A DNA stretch of 64,000 nt. It comes from Rotaria socialis (taxonomy: Eukaryota > Rotifera > Eurotatoria > Philodinida > Philodinidae). Of this stretch, positions 22,042 to 33,749 are shown in pieces. The translations under genes were made by a program, and so were the position numbers. The stretch's first letter is position 1. Every line of letters begins with the position of its first letter. The notes beneath the pieces were generated by a model. That model was not told the DNA's origin. It did no database searches and worked only from the letters and a program-made list of their open reading frames with translations. The stretch spans positions 59,713 to 123,712 of the forward strand of contig CAJNYU010003387.1 of assembly GCA_905331475.1 (NCBI GenBank), written 5' to 3'.

Positions 22042-24060
22042 TTATTGACATCTTTGAATAGCTTCATCCAATGCATTTCGAAGGAATTCTAATGGAAATG
22101 AACCTTGGATTGGTTGAGCAATGTACGTAACTCAACTTTTTCATTTGATCAATAATATAAACTCGAATTGGCCAAGGAGAATACACTTGACTAAATGGAT
22201 TCTTTTCTGATACGAGATCAATGAGCAATGGAATTCGATATTCTGTTGCTCTGATAAAATCATCGGCAATACGAATTCGATCATCATCATATTTTGGTTG
22301 AAAATAACATATTCGACTACCTATTGGTCTAAAATAATACACTGCATAATAATCACGAATGTAAATTATACAACTTACCATTCATAAACTACATGACCTT
22401 CTTCAATGTAAACAGTAATCATATCAGCACGAGCTTAATAAAAGTCTATTAGTTGATTGAGTTGTGGCACAAGACCACAAAATGGTGGTCATGTGTATGA
22501 ATCAGCAAGAATTAATAATGGCCGATTAGGATGACAATGAGATAATAATGAAACAAATTCACCATTTATATTCAATAATCGAACATCAACAGCTTGATCA
22601 CCGACTTTAAGATTTCCTTGTTTTGCACGATTATGTTGAACATAAAGGGATAAATTATGAAATTCAGGATCACATCCATATAATTGATGAGCACTCCGGA
22701 ATATACTAAAAAAAACAACAAAATTAACGCACGTTAGTATAATATACGGGATAGAACGCCTACTGTAAGCCATACTGGATTTCATCTTGTGTTGCATCTT
22801 CACCAATGGCTTTTTTAATTAATTCCGTTTGTAAATCAGCTACAATATCCATCCAATCGATGTCTTTTCGATCTTAAATACTTGCCAATAATTGTTGAGT
22901 TTCTTGACTAAGTCTTATTTGTTCTTCTTGAATAAGTAAATCTTTAAGTACATCACGTTCTAATAATCTAAATATTCGGAATTGCTTTGTATCAGTTGAT
23001 TGTCATTGGTCATTCGAACTGTCACCATCATCATCTTCGCTATCGGAAGCATCTTCCTTATCTTCAACATTTGATAATACGATAGTTTTTAAATTTGGAA
23101 TATCCTTAGGTACATTTATGTCTTCACATTCATTAAATAAAATCGAAAGAGCACCTCGACCTTGTAAAACAGAATTTTGTAATTCGGCTGATGACAGAAG
23201 TTCCGAATGTGTCATGTGATTAAAGTCAAATGCAAGAACTTTTTTTATTGCTTCAGCTCTTGTGTATGATAAATTCTTAAAATCTTGTCGGCCACTTGTA
23301 AAGTGATACATTCCACCTACGTAACGTAATACCGCATGAAGTGTAGACTCGTTTTGTATGTTACAATCGGAAATCGTTCGATCGTCTGCTAATTGTTTTC
23401 CAGCAAATACAATACGTTGCTGATCAATCGGAGTACCTTCGATATCTTGAATCAGTTGCTTGATATGAAGTACAGTCGTGGATTGATCGACTATTAAGGT
23501 AATCGTTTTTCCGGAAAGAAATTTCGCAAAAAGTCGAGTACTCAATGATGTTTCATCGTCCTGTAGAGAAAATAGAAAACTTATGTGAAATAAGAAAATG
23601 AAGTTCTCATTTACTTTGTCACTTGACAGTTTCACCATAATGATAGAATTATCTTGATACAGCTTGCATGATAATATAGTATCATTCGCCGTTAATATTC
23701 GACCTTCTTTCCAACGTTCTTGATTCGTTTGAGAGTCGTTATTTAATGCACATGCTCTTAATGCTATGCTTTTGTGTTTGTCGAGTCGTTTGAGTTGTGT
23801 TTGAATTTTTCCGATATTATCAGTAACAAGAACATTCAGTTTTACTTTTAGAGGCGTTGCATCTATATGATATGTTATCCAGATACACACTTGAACGTAT
23901 GTAATAAACTGAGGATGATCTGAATAGGCGAATACAGATGTTTGTAGTTCGGCGTCTTCCAATGGCTTAATAACATTGTCAATCATGGTTCCAATTTTTA
24001 CCGATTGTTGTAAATATTTTGGTACATACTCCTTTTTGAATTTCTTAAATAATGTACCGA
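22042..24060 (-). pseudogene. ubiquitin-like / iodothyronine-deiodinase-like gene, decayed, TGA at the selenocysteine position
   Basis: Reading from 24060: a beta-grasp-like segment ([18 protein letters not shown] onward) leads through a 54-bp intron to a clear ubiquitin-like domain ([32 protein letters not shown]) and an acidic tail. A TGA (23005-23003) follows, but the same frame continues as a helical linker (ERDVLKDLLIQEEQIRL), has a TAA (22876-22874), then resumes. After an intron ending at 22706 comes a thioredoxin-fold deiodinase domain (VGDQAVDVRLLNINGE). The active site reads SYT-TGA-PPF, with TGA (22491-22489) exactly where deiodinases have selenocysteine. Then follow MITVYIEEGH, an intron, and YRIPLLIDL to VRVYII-like sequence. 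A TAA (22437-22435) and a frameshift near 22130 break it further. The end is TAA at 22044-22042. The 5' end is cut at a TGTGGG island. Confidence 0.6.
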
Positions 24061-24072
24061 CTAATTCATGAT

Positions 24073-24255
24073 GGGATGTGGGTGTGGGTTACCAACTCAG
24101 ATGGTTACCAAGTCAGATGGGGTTAATTAATCAAGTCACTATTAAAGTAGTTAGTTAGAATAAAATTCTATATCTAGAACGGATCAAATTTGATTCGATA
24201 TTTTTCGGTCACGATTTTTCTTCAGCGAAGTTGGAATCGGCGAAACTGTACTAAT
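24073..24255. repeat. half copy of a foldback element with TGTGGG centre (island 6)
   Basis: GGGATGTGGGTGTGGGTT is followed by short TTACCAA(G/C)TCAGATGG repeats, then TTAATTAATCAAGTCACTAT and on to GTACTAATTC. The same order makes up the centre and right arm of the foldback at 44985-45550. The left arm is missing here. The G-rich start replaces the 5' end of the deiodinase-like gene. Confidence 0.65.
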
Positions 24256-25260
24256 TCGGTAGAAATAAGCCCATAGAATTTCCTCACACTATTTGAAGAA
24301 AATTGGCATCGCTCAAAAAGATACATTAAATAATCAAATATCCCTATATGACAACGTCAGACTTTCTCCGATTATCATTTTTATACCTGGCACACTCACG
24401 CAAGTTTTCATCAAAAGCAGTCAAGAAATTACAGAAGACCCAACATGATTTTTCCAAATCTTCTTTGTCAATTTCGGAGCAACCAAGCACGTAATGTCAA
24501 ATATTTTACATGAATACAACAACTTTTTCTTGTGATTGAACTAAAAGCATTTGAAGAAAGGCCTTCGAGTGGTCGTTGTTTCCATAGGAATGGAAAACCA
24601 AACTAACATTCTTCTTAGGGACTATCGTTTTGAATGCACATATTGTATAACATATGATTTATACAATATGATGTATAAAATAGAATACATTTCTAAGATT
24701 TTGTGTCACAAAAAAACATACTACCATTTAATTTAATTTAATTTATATTTATTCAATGACAAGAAAAAAAAAATTTATATTTGAAATAAATATAAATTAT
24801 TGGCAGTTTAATTTAAGCGTAAATTAAATGAAAAGTAAATACAAATTGACACCCCTACTTCCATGTAGGCGGGGGAATATGCATATTATTTCCAATTAAA
24901 TTTGATGATGTTATATGATGACATTCGATTTTATCTTGCTGAAGATGACTACTATTTCATTTTGCCTTTATTTTTTGTACATGCTTGGGTTTTCCCTTTC
25001 GTCGTGATCTACGCAGTGAATATGGAAGAGAAACATAGCCAAAGGGGAAATGATTCATACACGACAAAATGGCCAAGGTGTATATACACACAAAAAAATT
25101 CTATTTTTTTCATTCGTATTAGAAATTTCTGGAGCCGTTCAGAACTAAGTGGACATCTGTATTACAAACAATCCCATATTATTTCTTATTTATAAGAAGG
25201 CAAAAAGTATTGACGATCCTTCCAAAAAAGCGCTAATTTATTCATTATTTCGGTAGAATC
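24256..25260. other. intergenic, AT-rich, with one hAT-like terminus
   Basis: No gene recognised. AT-rich sequence at 24720-24855 ends in TTGACACCCCTA, similar to the right termini at 27111 and 42228, so it may be a one-ended remnant of a TAGGGGTG-type element. Confidence 0.4.
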
Positions 25261-25611
25261 ATGTCGCATCAGATAGCTCTGTTCGTAGGTTTCGCATTGG
25301 TAAAAATTGCAGCTGGCACAGTAGGTAAGTATACGTATCATAAAATTGTCAAACATCGCAACAGTAAAAAACATCCTCACGAAACACAACAACGACAGCA
25401 ATCGCCTTCCAATCGCAGGGGTTCTTCGAACTCTATATACCAAGATACATATTGTGATGGATGTGGTAAATTTATAAATGATGGTATTCGTTACCATTGT
25501 CTCCAATGTCCAAATTTTGATCTTTGTGGACATTGTCATAATTTACCACCAAATTGCAGATCGATAAAAGGTCATACCGCTGATCATAATATGCTAACAA
25601 TGATCCAATAA
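25261..25611 (+). CDS. ZZ-type zinc-finger protein with N-terminal membrane segment (116 aa)
   Basis: Single-exon frame. Residues about 4-21 (QIALFVGFALVKIAAGTV) form a hydrophobic helix, then come a basic His/Lys/Gln-rich stretch and a ZZ finger at about 60-110. Zinc ligands are visible as CDGCGKF, YHCLQC, FDLCGHC and the closing GHTADH (C-x2-C, C-x2-C, C-x2-C, H-x3-H). ZZ fingers mediate protein binding, including recognition of N-terminal residues and histone tails. At 116 aa this is a minimal ZZ protein, perhaps membrane-tethered. The ATG shortly upstream of the helix is the natural start. No neighbours suggest a pathway. Confidence 0.75.
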   Translation: MSHQIALFVGFALVKIAAGTVGKYTYHKIVKHRNSKKHPHETQQRQQSPSNRRGSSNSIYQDTYCDGCGKFINDGIRYHCLQCPNFDLCGHCHNLPPNCRSIKGHTADHNMLTMIQ

Positions 25612-25873
25612 CCATCTCTAGGTCCAAATGATAGTTCCCTTTTTTTGTTGCTTTCATGTCTTTTTTCATACATTTAATAAACAATCAAAAGAATATTTAA
25701 AAAGAACACTTTTCTTTATTAATCAGTTTATTTACTATATTCAGTGTAGTGAGATCATATTTATATTTTGTTCAAAAATAAGATAATAAAACCTTTTTAA
25801 CATTTGAAGTTTATTGGATCTATCAATTAGGTAATATTACTAGAGAGCGGGCAAAGACATTTTGTACTCGTGT

Positions 25874-25905
25874 CCCGGACACCCGGTAATCCGTCGGGGT
25901 GTTCG
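25874..25905. other. imperfect hairpin related to 17959-17988
   Basis: GGACACCCGGTAA on the left and CGGGGTGTTCGG on the right share the CGAACACCCGGTAA theme of the other hairpin, with more mismatches. Confidence 0.4.
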
Positions 25906-26019
25906 GAATTGATTTTTCCCAAGGGGGAACAAACTGATTTCGTGATTTCTTGATTTCAAGTGTTTTCCTTGCTTTCTGTTGATTTCGTTGATAGTAGTAA
26001 TCAATCCACTTTCTTTTCT

Positions 26020-26064
26020 TGTGGGTGTGGGATTTCGTCTTGTCTTTATCCACACCCACGCCCT
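26020..26064. repeat. TGTGGG-type island 7, 45-bp cassette (inverted copy of 34764-34808)
   Basis: TGTGGGTGTGGGATTTCG, a spacer, then CCACACCCACGCCCT. The reverse complement, including the spacer GATAAAGACAAGACGAAATC, matches 34764-34808 with about three differences. Confidence 0.75.
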
Positions 26065-26427
26065 GAATTAAAAATGCGTTTAAATTCCATCTTATCATGC
26101 ACTAAAATGCATAAACAAAGATCAAAGTTTGATGTGAAAATTTTTAATTAGTGCACTGGAACAAAGTTTAGAAATAACTTTATATCACAAACATACTTTC
26201 TGGTTTTTTCCTGCTTTTTGGACTTTGAAAGGTGGCAGCACTGTTTCACTGTGTGCCACTTTCAATCAAACAAAGAAAGAGCCGGTCAGATTCTGCGTCC
26301 CCTTTAGAAGAATTATTCACAGACAGCCACACGCATGTTTTCACGTTCAAATAGATACTGAATAGAATTATTCATATGAGTCATATTTAAGTGGCTGCAG
26401 TTGTGCTACACTAGTTGTCAACGGATT

Positions 26428-29400
26428 ATGGTAAGTAGCTTAAAGTTCAATTAATATTCATATACATTGGAACTATTCACAATGATGAAAATAGTAAAAA
26501 AGCAACACCTAAAATATAGACTCCAGTTTTATACAAACACTATTCGATTGAACAAATCCATCTGGAAGAGCGAGGCTGGATATAGATTATATTCAAATTG
26601 TCTGCACATATTTTCTCTAGAATAAACTGATACGACTAGGGGTGACACTTTAACTTTAAAACACTTTAAGAAAAGTATTAAAGTTAAAGTATTTTTATTT
26701 TAACTTTAAACTTTAATTAAAGTGATTTACTCTAACTTTATTTTTTAAAGTTAAAGTTGACTTTCTTTTCTATGCATTCAACTGACTGGATTGATTGATT
26801 GATTGATTGATACTCATTAGACCTTCTGCAACCCGTATGCCGACAGAATAAATGAAAAATAAAGCAATCTAAAACAACTTTATACTTTAATCTTAAAGTT
26901 TAAAGTTGTTTAAAGTCATCTGACACTACTTCATCGCTTCATTTTTTTGCATCTTATACGTTACGCAAGTTGCAGAGGCTCGAACGAGTATCAATCAGTT
27001 GGTCCAGGTAGTTATAAACGTAAACGAGAAAATTCACTTTAACTTTAAAAAATAAAGTTAAAGTAAATCACTTCAATTGAAGTTTAAAGTAAAGTTAAAG
27101 TGCCACCCCTAGATAGGACCATAAAAAGCATAATTGCTACATTCCATTCTATATCCCACAACTTCTAGCACCATTCTGTTAGATGAAGAATCGTAAGATT
27201 GTAACGTGGTTAAATCTTATTTAATATGTACCCTGTCCCAATTTACAATTTTCATATCCTCACGAGATTATTTCTTTTGTGATTATGTCATGAAATCTAG
27301 ATAATTAAATACATTATTTAACAAACAATTTTCATACTCATTTTGAGTTTTGTAAGTGTTCAAGGGAGTGATGATCTTAGTCATATAAAAATAAAATAGC
27401 ATAAGCATATTCATACCCTATCCAACTTGAAATATCAATGATTTTAGTTAGTTCTCTTTGTCTCTGCAGAATTTTGTACAAATCGAGAAAACGATGGATA
27501 CATTTGTTCATACTTATGATGAAAAAATTCGTCCATTGATGGACAAAATTGATCAAGCTCGATCGCTATTGTCATCAAACGATGAGGGCATTATCTTTCC
27601 TAGTATTGTTGTCGTTGGCGATCAGTCAAGTGGTAAATCAACACTGATCGAATCGTTATCATTAGTTGAACTTCCGAAAGGCTCCGGTATTGTTACTAGA
27701 TGTCCATTAGTATTAAGATTACGTAAATCTAACATAAGAGGATCGTATTGTTTGGACGGGAATAACAAAACTGTACTCGACGAAAAAAATGCCAACATAC
27801 TGAAATACATTGAAGAAGAAACGAAAAATGTGGCTGGTAATAATAGAAATATTGTTAAAAATTCGATTGAAATACAAGTGGATGATCCTAGTGTACAAGA
27901 TTTGACTGTAGTCGATTTGCCCAGTATCGCACGCAATCCTATCGATGACCAGCGAAAAGGTATTCACAAGTAAACGACAGATTTAATTCGTGATTTTATC
28001 CGTCAAGAAGATAGCATTATTTTGCGTGTCTCTCCTGCTAATGTTGATATTGGAACGGTTGAATCATTTACAATAGCACGTGAAATCGATCCTGAAGGAG
28101 AACGAACGATTGGTGTTATAACAAAATCTGATCTTGGTGCAAACAATGATACGTTGATACAGCAATTGTTAATGGATCGACCAGACGTGCTTCATTTAAC
28201 ATTAGGCTTTATTGTTGTCCGTAATCGTAGTACCGATGAAAATATTTCACTAGAAGATGCGCGTAACCGTGAAAAAGAATTCTTTAATCAACATCATGCG
28301 TCAAGTGTTACTAGCCACTGTCTTGGCATTGATGCGCTCATTAATCGTTTAGCTGATTTATATTCTGATCGTGCCAAAAAAACATTTCCAAAAATGCGAG
28401 CGGATGTGCAGAACAAGTTGAAAGATATTTGTGAGCAATTATCAAAGTTTCCCCAGATCTACAATCGAGCTCTACTAGATGAGCTAAATATTTTGAATTG
28501 ACTGATTGCTATATAGAAAATGTCATTCAAGAGCGCTTTAAGAGTTCGAATGATGATCAGCACAATAGTATGCTTAACAAGTTAGCTTGCAACTTCAAAA
28601 AAGTTCAAGATATCATAGAAAAACAAAGTAAGGATATGTTTTCATCATCATATCGTTCAAGAGTTCACAAAACCATGTTAGCATGCTTTGGTGAGCAATT
28701 ACAAAGTTTTCTACCACATCCAGTGTTGAAACGGTTCATATGCAAAAAGTTAGATGAACTTTGGTGTGTAATCGAAGTGCTTATTGAAGAAAGCTTTCAT
28801 ATGACATGCAAACTATTATTAGATAATGATAAAGATGTATGCAACAATGATAATTTACTGTTAAAATTATTGCCCATATTTCGTAATATTGTGGCTAAGT
28901 ACTTGGAAAAAAAAGAAACACGCAGTACATGATCAGTTGAAGGAAATGGTCCGATTAGAAAAACTTGAACTGTATACTCAGAATTATTTCTACGTGAATG
29001 AAGTTAATAAATTGAAATTTCACGCAGAAAAGTCTAAATCTACCACAGCAGAGGTGCAAACGAAGTCATTTATATCAGATGATGATAATGACCATGTTAA
29101 ACCAGCAGTGAATGTGATTTTATATGATGACGAGCCAGTACACGAAATGATCTTTAGTATTTATTCATACTGGTATTTGGCATTCAAACGATTCATGGAT
29201 TATACCGCGTTATCTTTACGTGCAGGTTGCGTTTTTGACACAAGTTTCGGTATACGAGAAACTATAGGACAGATTGCTGCCAAACAGAATGACCTTGTAG
29301 ATGAAATTTTTGCTGAGGATGCACATACTCGAGCAAAACGACAGCAACTGCAACAAACCAAAGTACGTTTGGGAAAAGTGGATGCTATACCTGGTGATGT

Positions 29401-29677
29401 TCGGATAACTGTCGATAGTAATGATATGTTAATCAGTGACTTCAAGTTGTTAGAAAATCCACCATTGATAATATTAGATAGCCTAGCAGAAAATCTGACT
29501 TGCTCTCGTATCATTAACACTACTAGTCCATCAACCCCTGTACTGACTACGCATTATCAACAATCTGTTCTAGATTTTGCAAAAACATGGCTAGATTCTG
29601 AAACAACAGTTCCGATAAATTCTGCTGTCAATCGACCTTCTGCAATCAAAAAAGTAGCCGTACATAAGCAAATATGA
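26428..29677 (+). pseudogene. dynamin/Mx-like large GTPase, one nonsense and two frameshifts
   Basis: A tiny first exon (ATG|GTAAGT at 26428-26430) may splice to 27470 in phase, with the ATG at 27458 as the alternative start. The GTPase domain shows the P-loop GDQSSGKS, the switch Thr in GIVTRCPL, a DxxG motif altered to DLPS, and TKSD. A middle/stalk part and a C-terminal effector-like part (MIFSIYSYWYLAFKRFMDY, IRETIGQIAAKQ) follow. Lesions are an in-frame TAA at 27971-27973, a frameshift near 28495, and a frameshift near 28910 in a run of eight As. These proteins self-assemble and hydrolyse GTP in membrane or antiviral functions. The homopolymer lesion could be a sequence error; the others look real. 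Confidence 0.7.
26637..27111. mobile_element. hAT-type MITE (475 bp) with 8-bp target duplication
   Basis: Ends TAGGGGTGACACTTTAACTT and (reverse complement) TAGGGGTGGCACTTTAACTT, flanked by GATACGAC (26629-26636) and GATAGGAC (27112-27119), an 8-bp duplication with one mismatch. The interior is AT-rich and itself palindromic (AAAGTTAAAGT repeats). No coding. It lies in the presumed first intron of the dynamin-like gene. Confidence 0.8.
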
Positions 29678-31386
29678 TTTTCAGGCCTACTGGTATGAAC
29701 AACTGGTCATCCACTTAACACAGACCTTGAACAGATTATAATCATTTATATACCCTAGTAGTTTTCTAATTGTAGTGAAACATACTTTGTTGAGAGTATT
29801 TAAATAAAACGTTTGAAGGGTTTACCTATCAAAATTAATATTATTCATAATTATTAACGTAGAATATTTCGATGTTAAACATTTGAAATGGGATTGATGC
29901 AAGTTCATTTATTTAGCTGAAGCATTAGTCACAAAGCTCGTAATTCTTCAAAATGATTTAAAGAATATTGACCTATCTTGAAAACTCCTCCCTAATTCAA
30001 CCTTGTGTATTACTGAAAATTAGACTTTGTATCTTGCTCGAATTGTGGTTTTAATGATCTTTATATTTATCCCAAGTGATTGTGTGTTATTTGCTACTAT
30101 AATTTCCCAATTTATTGAAGCACAAAAGAATGCCAGGGTTTTAAGAAAATAGCCATTCTATTTTATTCTTCATTTTAGCGCATAGCTGTCTAGTAATTAG
30201 CATGGTTTTGCAGATTCGCGATAAAATTCTTTCATCCGCACACTTAAATTCAAGTGATATGCAAGATGCTATTGTAGTTGAGTTTCTTTCATGGTCAATT
30301 TATTATCATTACAATGAAATGTCGATGTGGTAGACACAACTACATTCCGAATGATTTACAAAGTCACAGAGTCAAACAAACAACCAGCAATGAAGAAACT
30401 AGGTTTAGATAGATAAAGCATTCGAGTCTACAAGATTCAATATAAGAGAGGATAGACTATTTTGAACCCGGAAAAATAACAATCTATATACAACTGATCT
30501 GTGAAACAAACAACATTTTTCAAAATCATAATCACTGAATTCTCCTTATTATTACAAAAGATTGCCTGCCAGTTGTTAATAACAGCACGGATGTGCTCAA
30601 AAATATGACAGATCCGTTTATGTTGAATAGATCTTGTGGTTAGCTAAAAATGTATCCTTAGTCTATTATGAAATTCATTCTATATATAATACGCAGAACT
30701 ACTTCACAAGTTGCTTTTTCCATTCATTTCGTTGAAACAATCCTTCATACATCAACAAAATATAGATATAAAACCGTAACATAATTATCCGTATTATATA
30801 ACTTCGTACTCCTTCTGAATTCCCAAAGATGCTGTGACCAGAGATGAGCACAGGACAAGATTTCCTTTCCTGTGCTCATCTCTGAAAGGGGCTAAAAGAC
30901 GTTGATTGGAGACACAGTTGTACTAGACAGATTTTTCTATTTGTAGTACCAGGTAAATTTATCATTTTATTGAATCTTACGCAAGCCAGGTAAAAAGGCT
31001 ACACTAGAAAGAATGGTGAAATAACATAAAAAATAGCTTGAAGAAATCCATTGTCATATTCGCGAATCGTTTTTCTTATGTCTACTATAGTCATACAGCC
31101 TTAAAAATGATGCTGAAAGAAAACAGAATTCCATGCGTCATATTTATCAAAAATGTGCATTTTGTAAAGCGTAGTGTCTCCAAACCACAGAACGTAAATA
31201 TCATCCATTATGAATAACATTTCTTTTCTTTTCTCTTATGATTTTATTTTGCTAAAGAGTGTCGCAAGTACTGCATTCAGACGTGTGTTTAATTGCGAAA
31301 TATTTTATTAGTCATACATTTATTGCATTAGTATATTAACAAGTCATTTTCTTGCAGTTTATTCTTTGCAATTAGTATAAATAAAC
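29678..31386. other. intergenic, one strong hairpin
   Basis: No gene recognised. Holds the perfect hairpin at 30839-30884 and the 5' flank of the F-box gene. Confidence 0.45.
30839..30884. other. perfect 17-bp hairpin, 12-nt loop
   Basis: CAGAGATGAGCACAGGA (30839-30855) and TCCTGTGCTCATCTCTG (30868-30884) pair without mismatch. It is isolated between genes. It could be a small-RNA precursor, a terminator-like structure or a micro-palindrome. Confidence 0.65.
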
Positions 31387-33092
31387 ATGCAGAATAACGA
31401 GAAAGTTATAACACATTTACTTGAACTACCCAATGAATTATTTCCATACTTGTTAAATTATCTCAGTTCAGCAGAAATTCTCAAAGCTTTTCTTGAGCTG
31501 AGCGAACGCAATACGCGACTTGCTTCTCTCATTATACCCTATTTATCTTATATTAACTTGTCTCATGAATCGAATTTTTGGTTGACTACTCGTTTACCTA
31601 AATTCCGAGACGTGATCTATTCAGTATGCGCTACTACTCGACAACTGACACATTTACGCGATCTACCATCACTAGGAACATTAGCAATCGTTGAAATTCA
31701 TTCAACAAATGATTTAGCCGTTGCTCTTCGAACTTTAACTGCTGGAGTGCCAAAGTTATATTCGCTCAAACTTAAGTTCATTTTAAAACATGACATTTTT
31801 GATTTAGAAAGCAGCTTCGATATTCCATTGGAAGAATTCGATCTCTCATTGAGATGCTCGTTTACTCCAACAGGCTCAACGATTTCTTCATTACGCCATT
31901 TAACTTTACGTGTAAATACAATCGGTGATTTATTTCAACTCGGTCGACAATTACCAATGATTGAATCATTGCTTGTCAACATAAATGGACAAATATATAC
32001 GACTGTTGATTCTTTGCAACAGTTCGATTCATTTTTTATTCTTTCTCCTTATATAAAACGAGTTGGACTCTATTCTCGAGACATAATACCAAACAGGTTG
32101 GCTTCTAAAAATGATATTGGATCTCAATCACTTTTTTTTGTTTAGATTTCGACCAAAATATCGATATGAATTCGAATACTTTGAAAAATTTATCCATGGA
32201 TGTTCTTCATCGCTGGAATATCTAACACTCGATTTAATTTTACCAAATCGATCCGAATCAACTTCATTATTTCATTCGCCAACATTCGTCGATGGTGATC
32301 GACTCGAAAAAGGAATCATTGCAGTTTTAACTCGCCTAAAAAAAATTGAATTTTGTATCGAATTCGATCTCCCTGTTAAATGTATTGAAAAATATCAAAG
32401 TTCATTTGCGACTGAACTCTGGCGACAACGATGTATAGTAATTGATTATCCAATTTCAGGTACACAGATGTATAGGCAAATTTTATTCGACCTTTTTGTG
32501 TCTTTTAATAGCAACTCTTCCTGTCTCTGGTACTACCCAAATGATTGTCTTTTCTATCACTGATACTGAAACAGTTTTCGAAGAGCTATCCATCGCTTCA
32601 TCACGAATTACCGATTGGCATTCAAATGCCAATTTAACTACACATCATAGTGGAATTATACTCACTTCTGTGCGTACTATAACTATTGCACCTTTAGATC
32701 GTGATACTACTCTCACCCTCGATCTATTCCGATGGATTTCTGCGTCATTTCCACGACTTCGTTGCCTGGAGCTTGTACAAGAAACAGACTGGCAACTTGA
32801 AGAAGAAAGTGTCTCCTATCCAGAACTTGAAAACGTTCGAGTTCTCTGTTTTCGCGGAAAATTGTCTTCGCAACTGATTCGTCGTCTTCTTCGCATGTGT
32901 CCCCGATTGAGATATTTGCAATTATCAAAAGCGTCACTCACAAAAATGATTGCAGATTCGGAGTTATATAATGATCCGTATTTGATAAATATTTATCATC
33001 AAATATTAGAAATTCAATTGACTGGTCCGGGTGATTATGTTAGCTTTAACGGACAACTTCATGACTTTTTCCCACTTGCTTACTTTGTTTAG
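31387..33092 (+). CDS. F-box / leucine-rich-type protein, three exons (534 aa)
   Basis: Exons are 31387-32096, 32146-32459 and 32512-33092. The introns are 49 and 52 bp with GT..AG ends, and all phases fit. The N-terminus is an F-box (LLELPNELFPYLLNYLSSAE, residues about 12-31, running to about 50), which binds Skp1 in SCF ubiquitin ligases. The remainder consists of irregular leucine-rich strands (SSLRHLTLRV, LEYLTLDL, LRCLELVQE, LRYLQLSK) likely to bind substrate. The frame is intact. This is one of a family greatly expanded in bdelloids. A truncated relative lies convergently at 33750-34574 and a broken one at 50110-52165. Confidence 0.75.
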
Positions 33093-33749
33093 TAACACTA
33101 CTCTGCTATAAAAAAAATCACAAGATCATACCTAATCCTAGTCTTTCATTTTTTTTCATACAAAATAAGAAACGTTTCATGAAATCTTAAAATCGACGGG
33201 CATGTGTATGGTGAATAGGAATCTGCAAAGTAGTTCCGGTTTGGGGACTAAACAAGTTTTAGCCTAGTCTTGATCAGCTTATTTTCTGGAAACTTGATTA
33301 GGTTTTCTAGTATGTAAAACATAATATACATAGATTTGATTCGATAACTAGTTAAACATTTCACTTATTTTTAGTTTTTATCATTGTTCTGCTATTTTTA
33401 GTGTGAATTACTTATAGTTTTGTTGTGTCACTCTTGTAAACTGGATGAAAAACTATCTACCCGTTGGGAATAAAAAAATTAATAAACATAAGACTGAGGC
33501 TTAATCTTCCAAAAAATTTCGATACTAGTCCTTAAAAATAGAAGTCCTAGTCTTGTCGATTATGAGCTACGTCTGCAGGTCCCTAAAGGTGAGCGACCGA
33601 AAAGTAAAAGGTCGTCATGTGATATAACTATGAGACCTAGCTGACGATCTATAAGAGAGAAGTCGAAGAAAAACTTTGTTTCATTACTGATGGGCCACCC
33701 TGTATATTTGACGTTAACCTTTTCTGAATACTTGAAATGAAATATAATG
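33093..33749. other. intergenic between convergent F-box genes
   Basis: No gene recognised; AT-rich 3' flanks. Confidence 0.45.

Larger units (their letters stand above)
25612..26427. other. intergenic with hairpin and telomere-like island
   Basis: No gene recognised; contains the hairpin at 25874-25905 and the island at 26020-26064. The right end is the presumed promoter of the dynamin-like gene. Confidence 0.4.
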
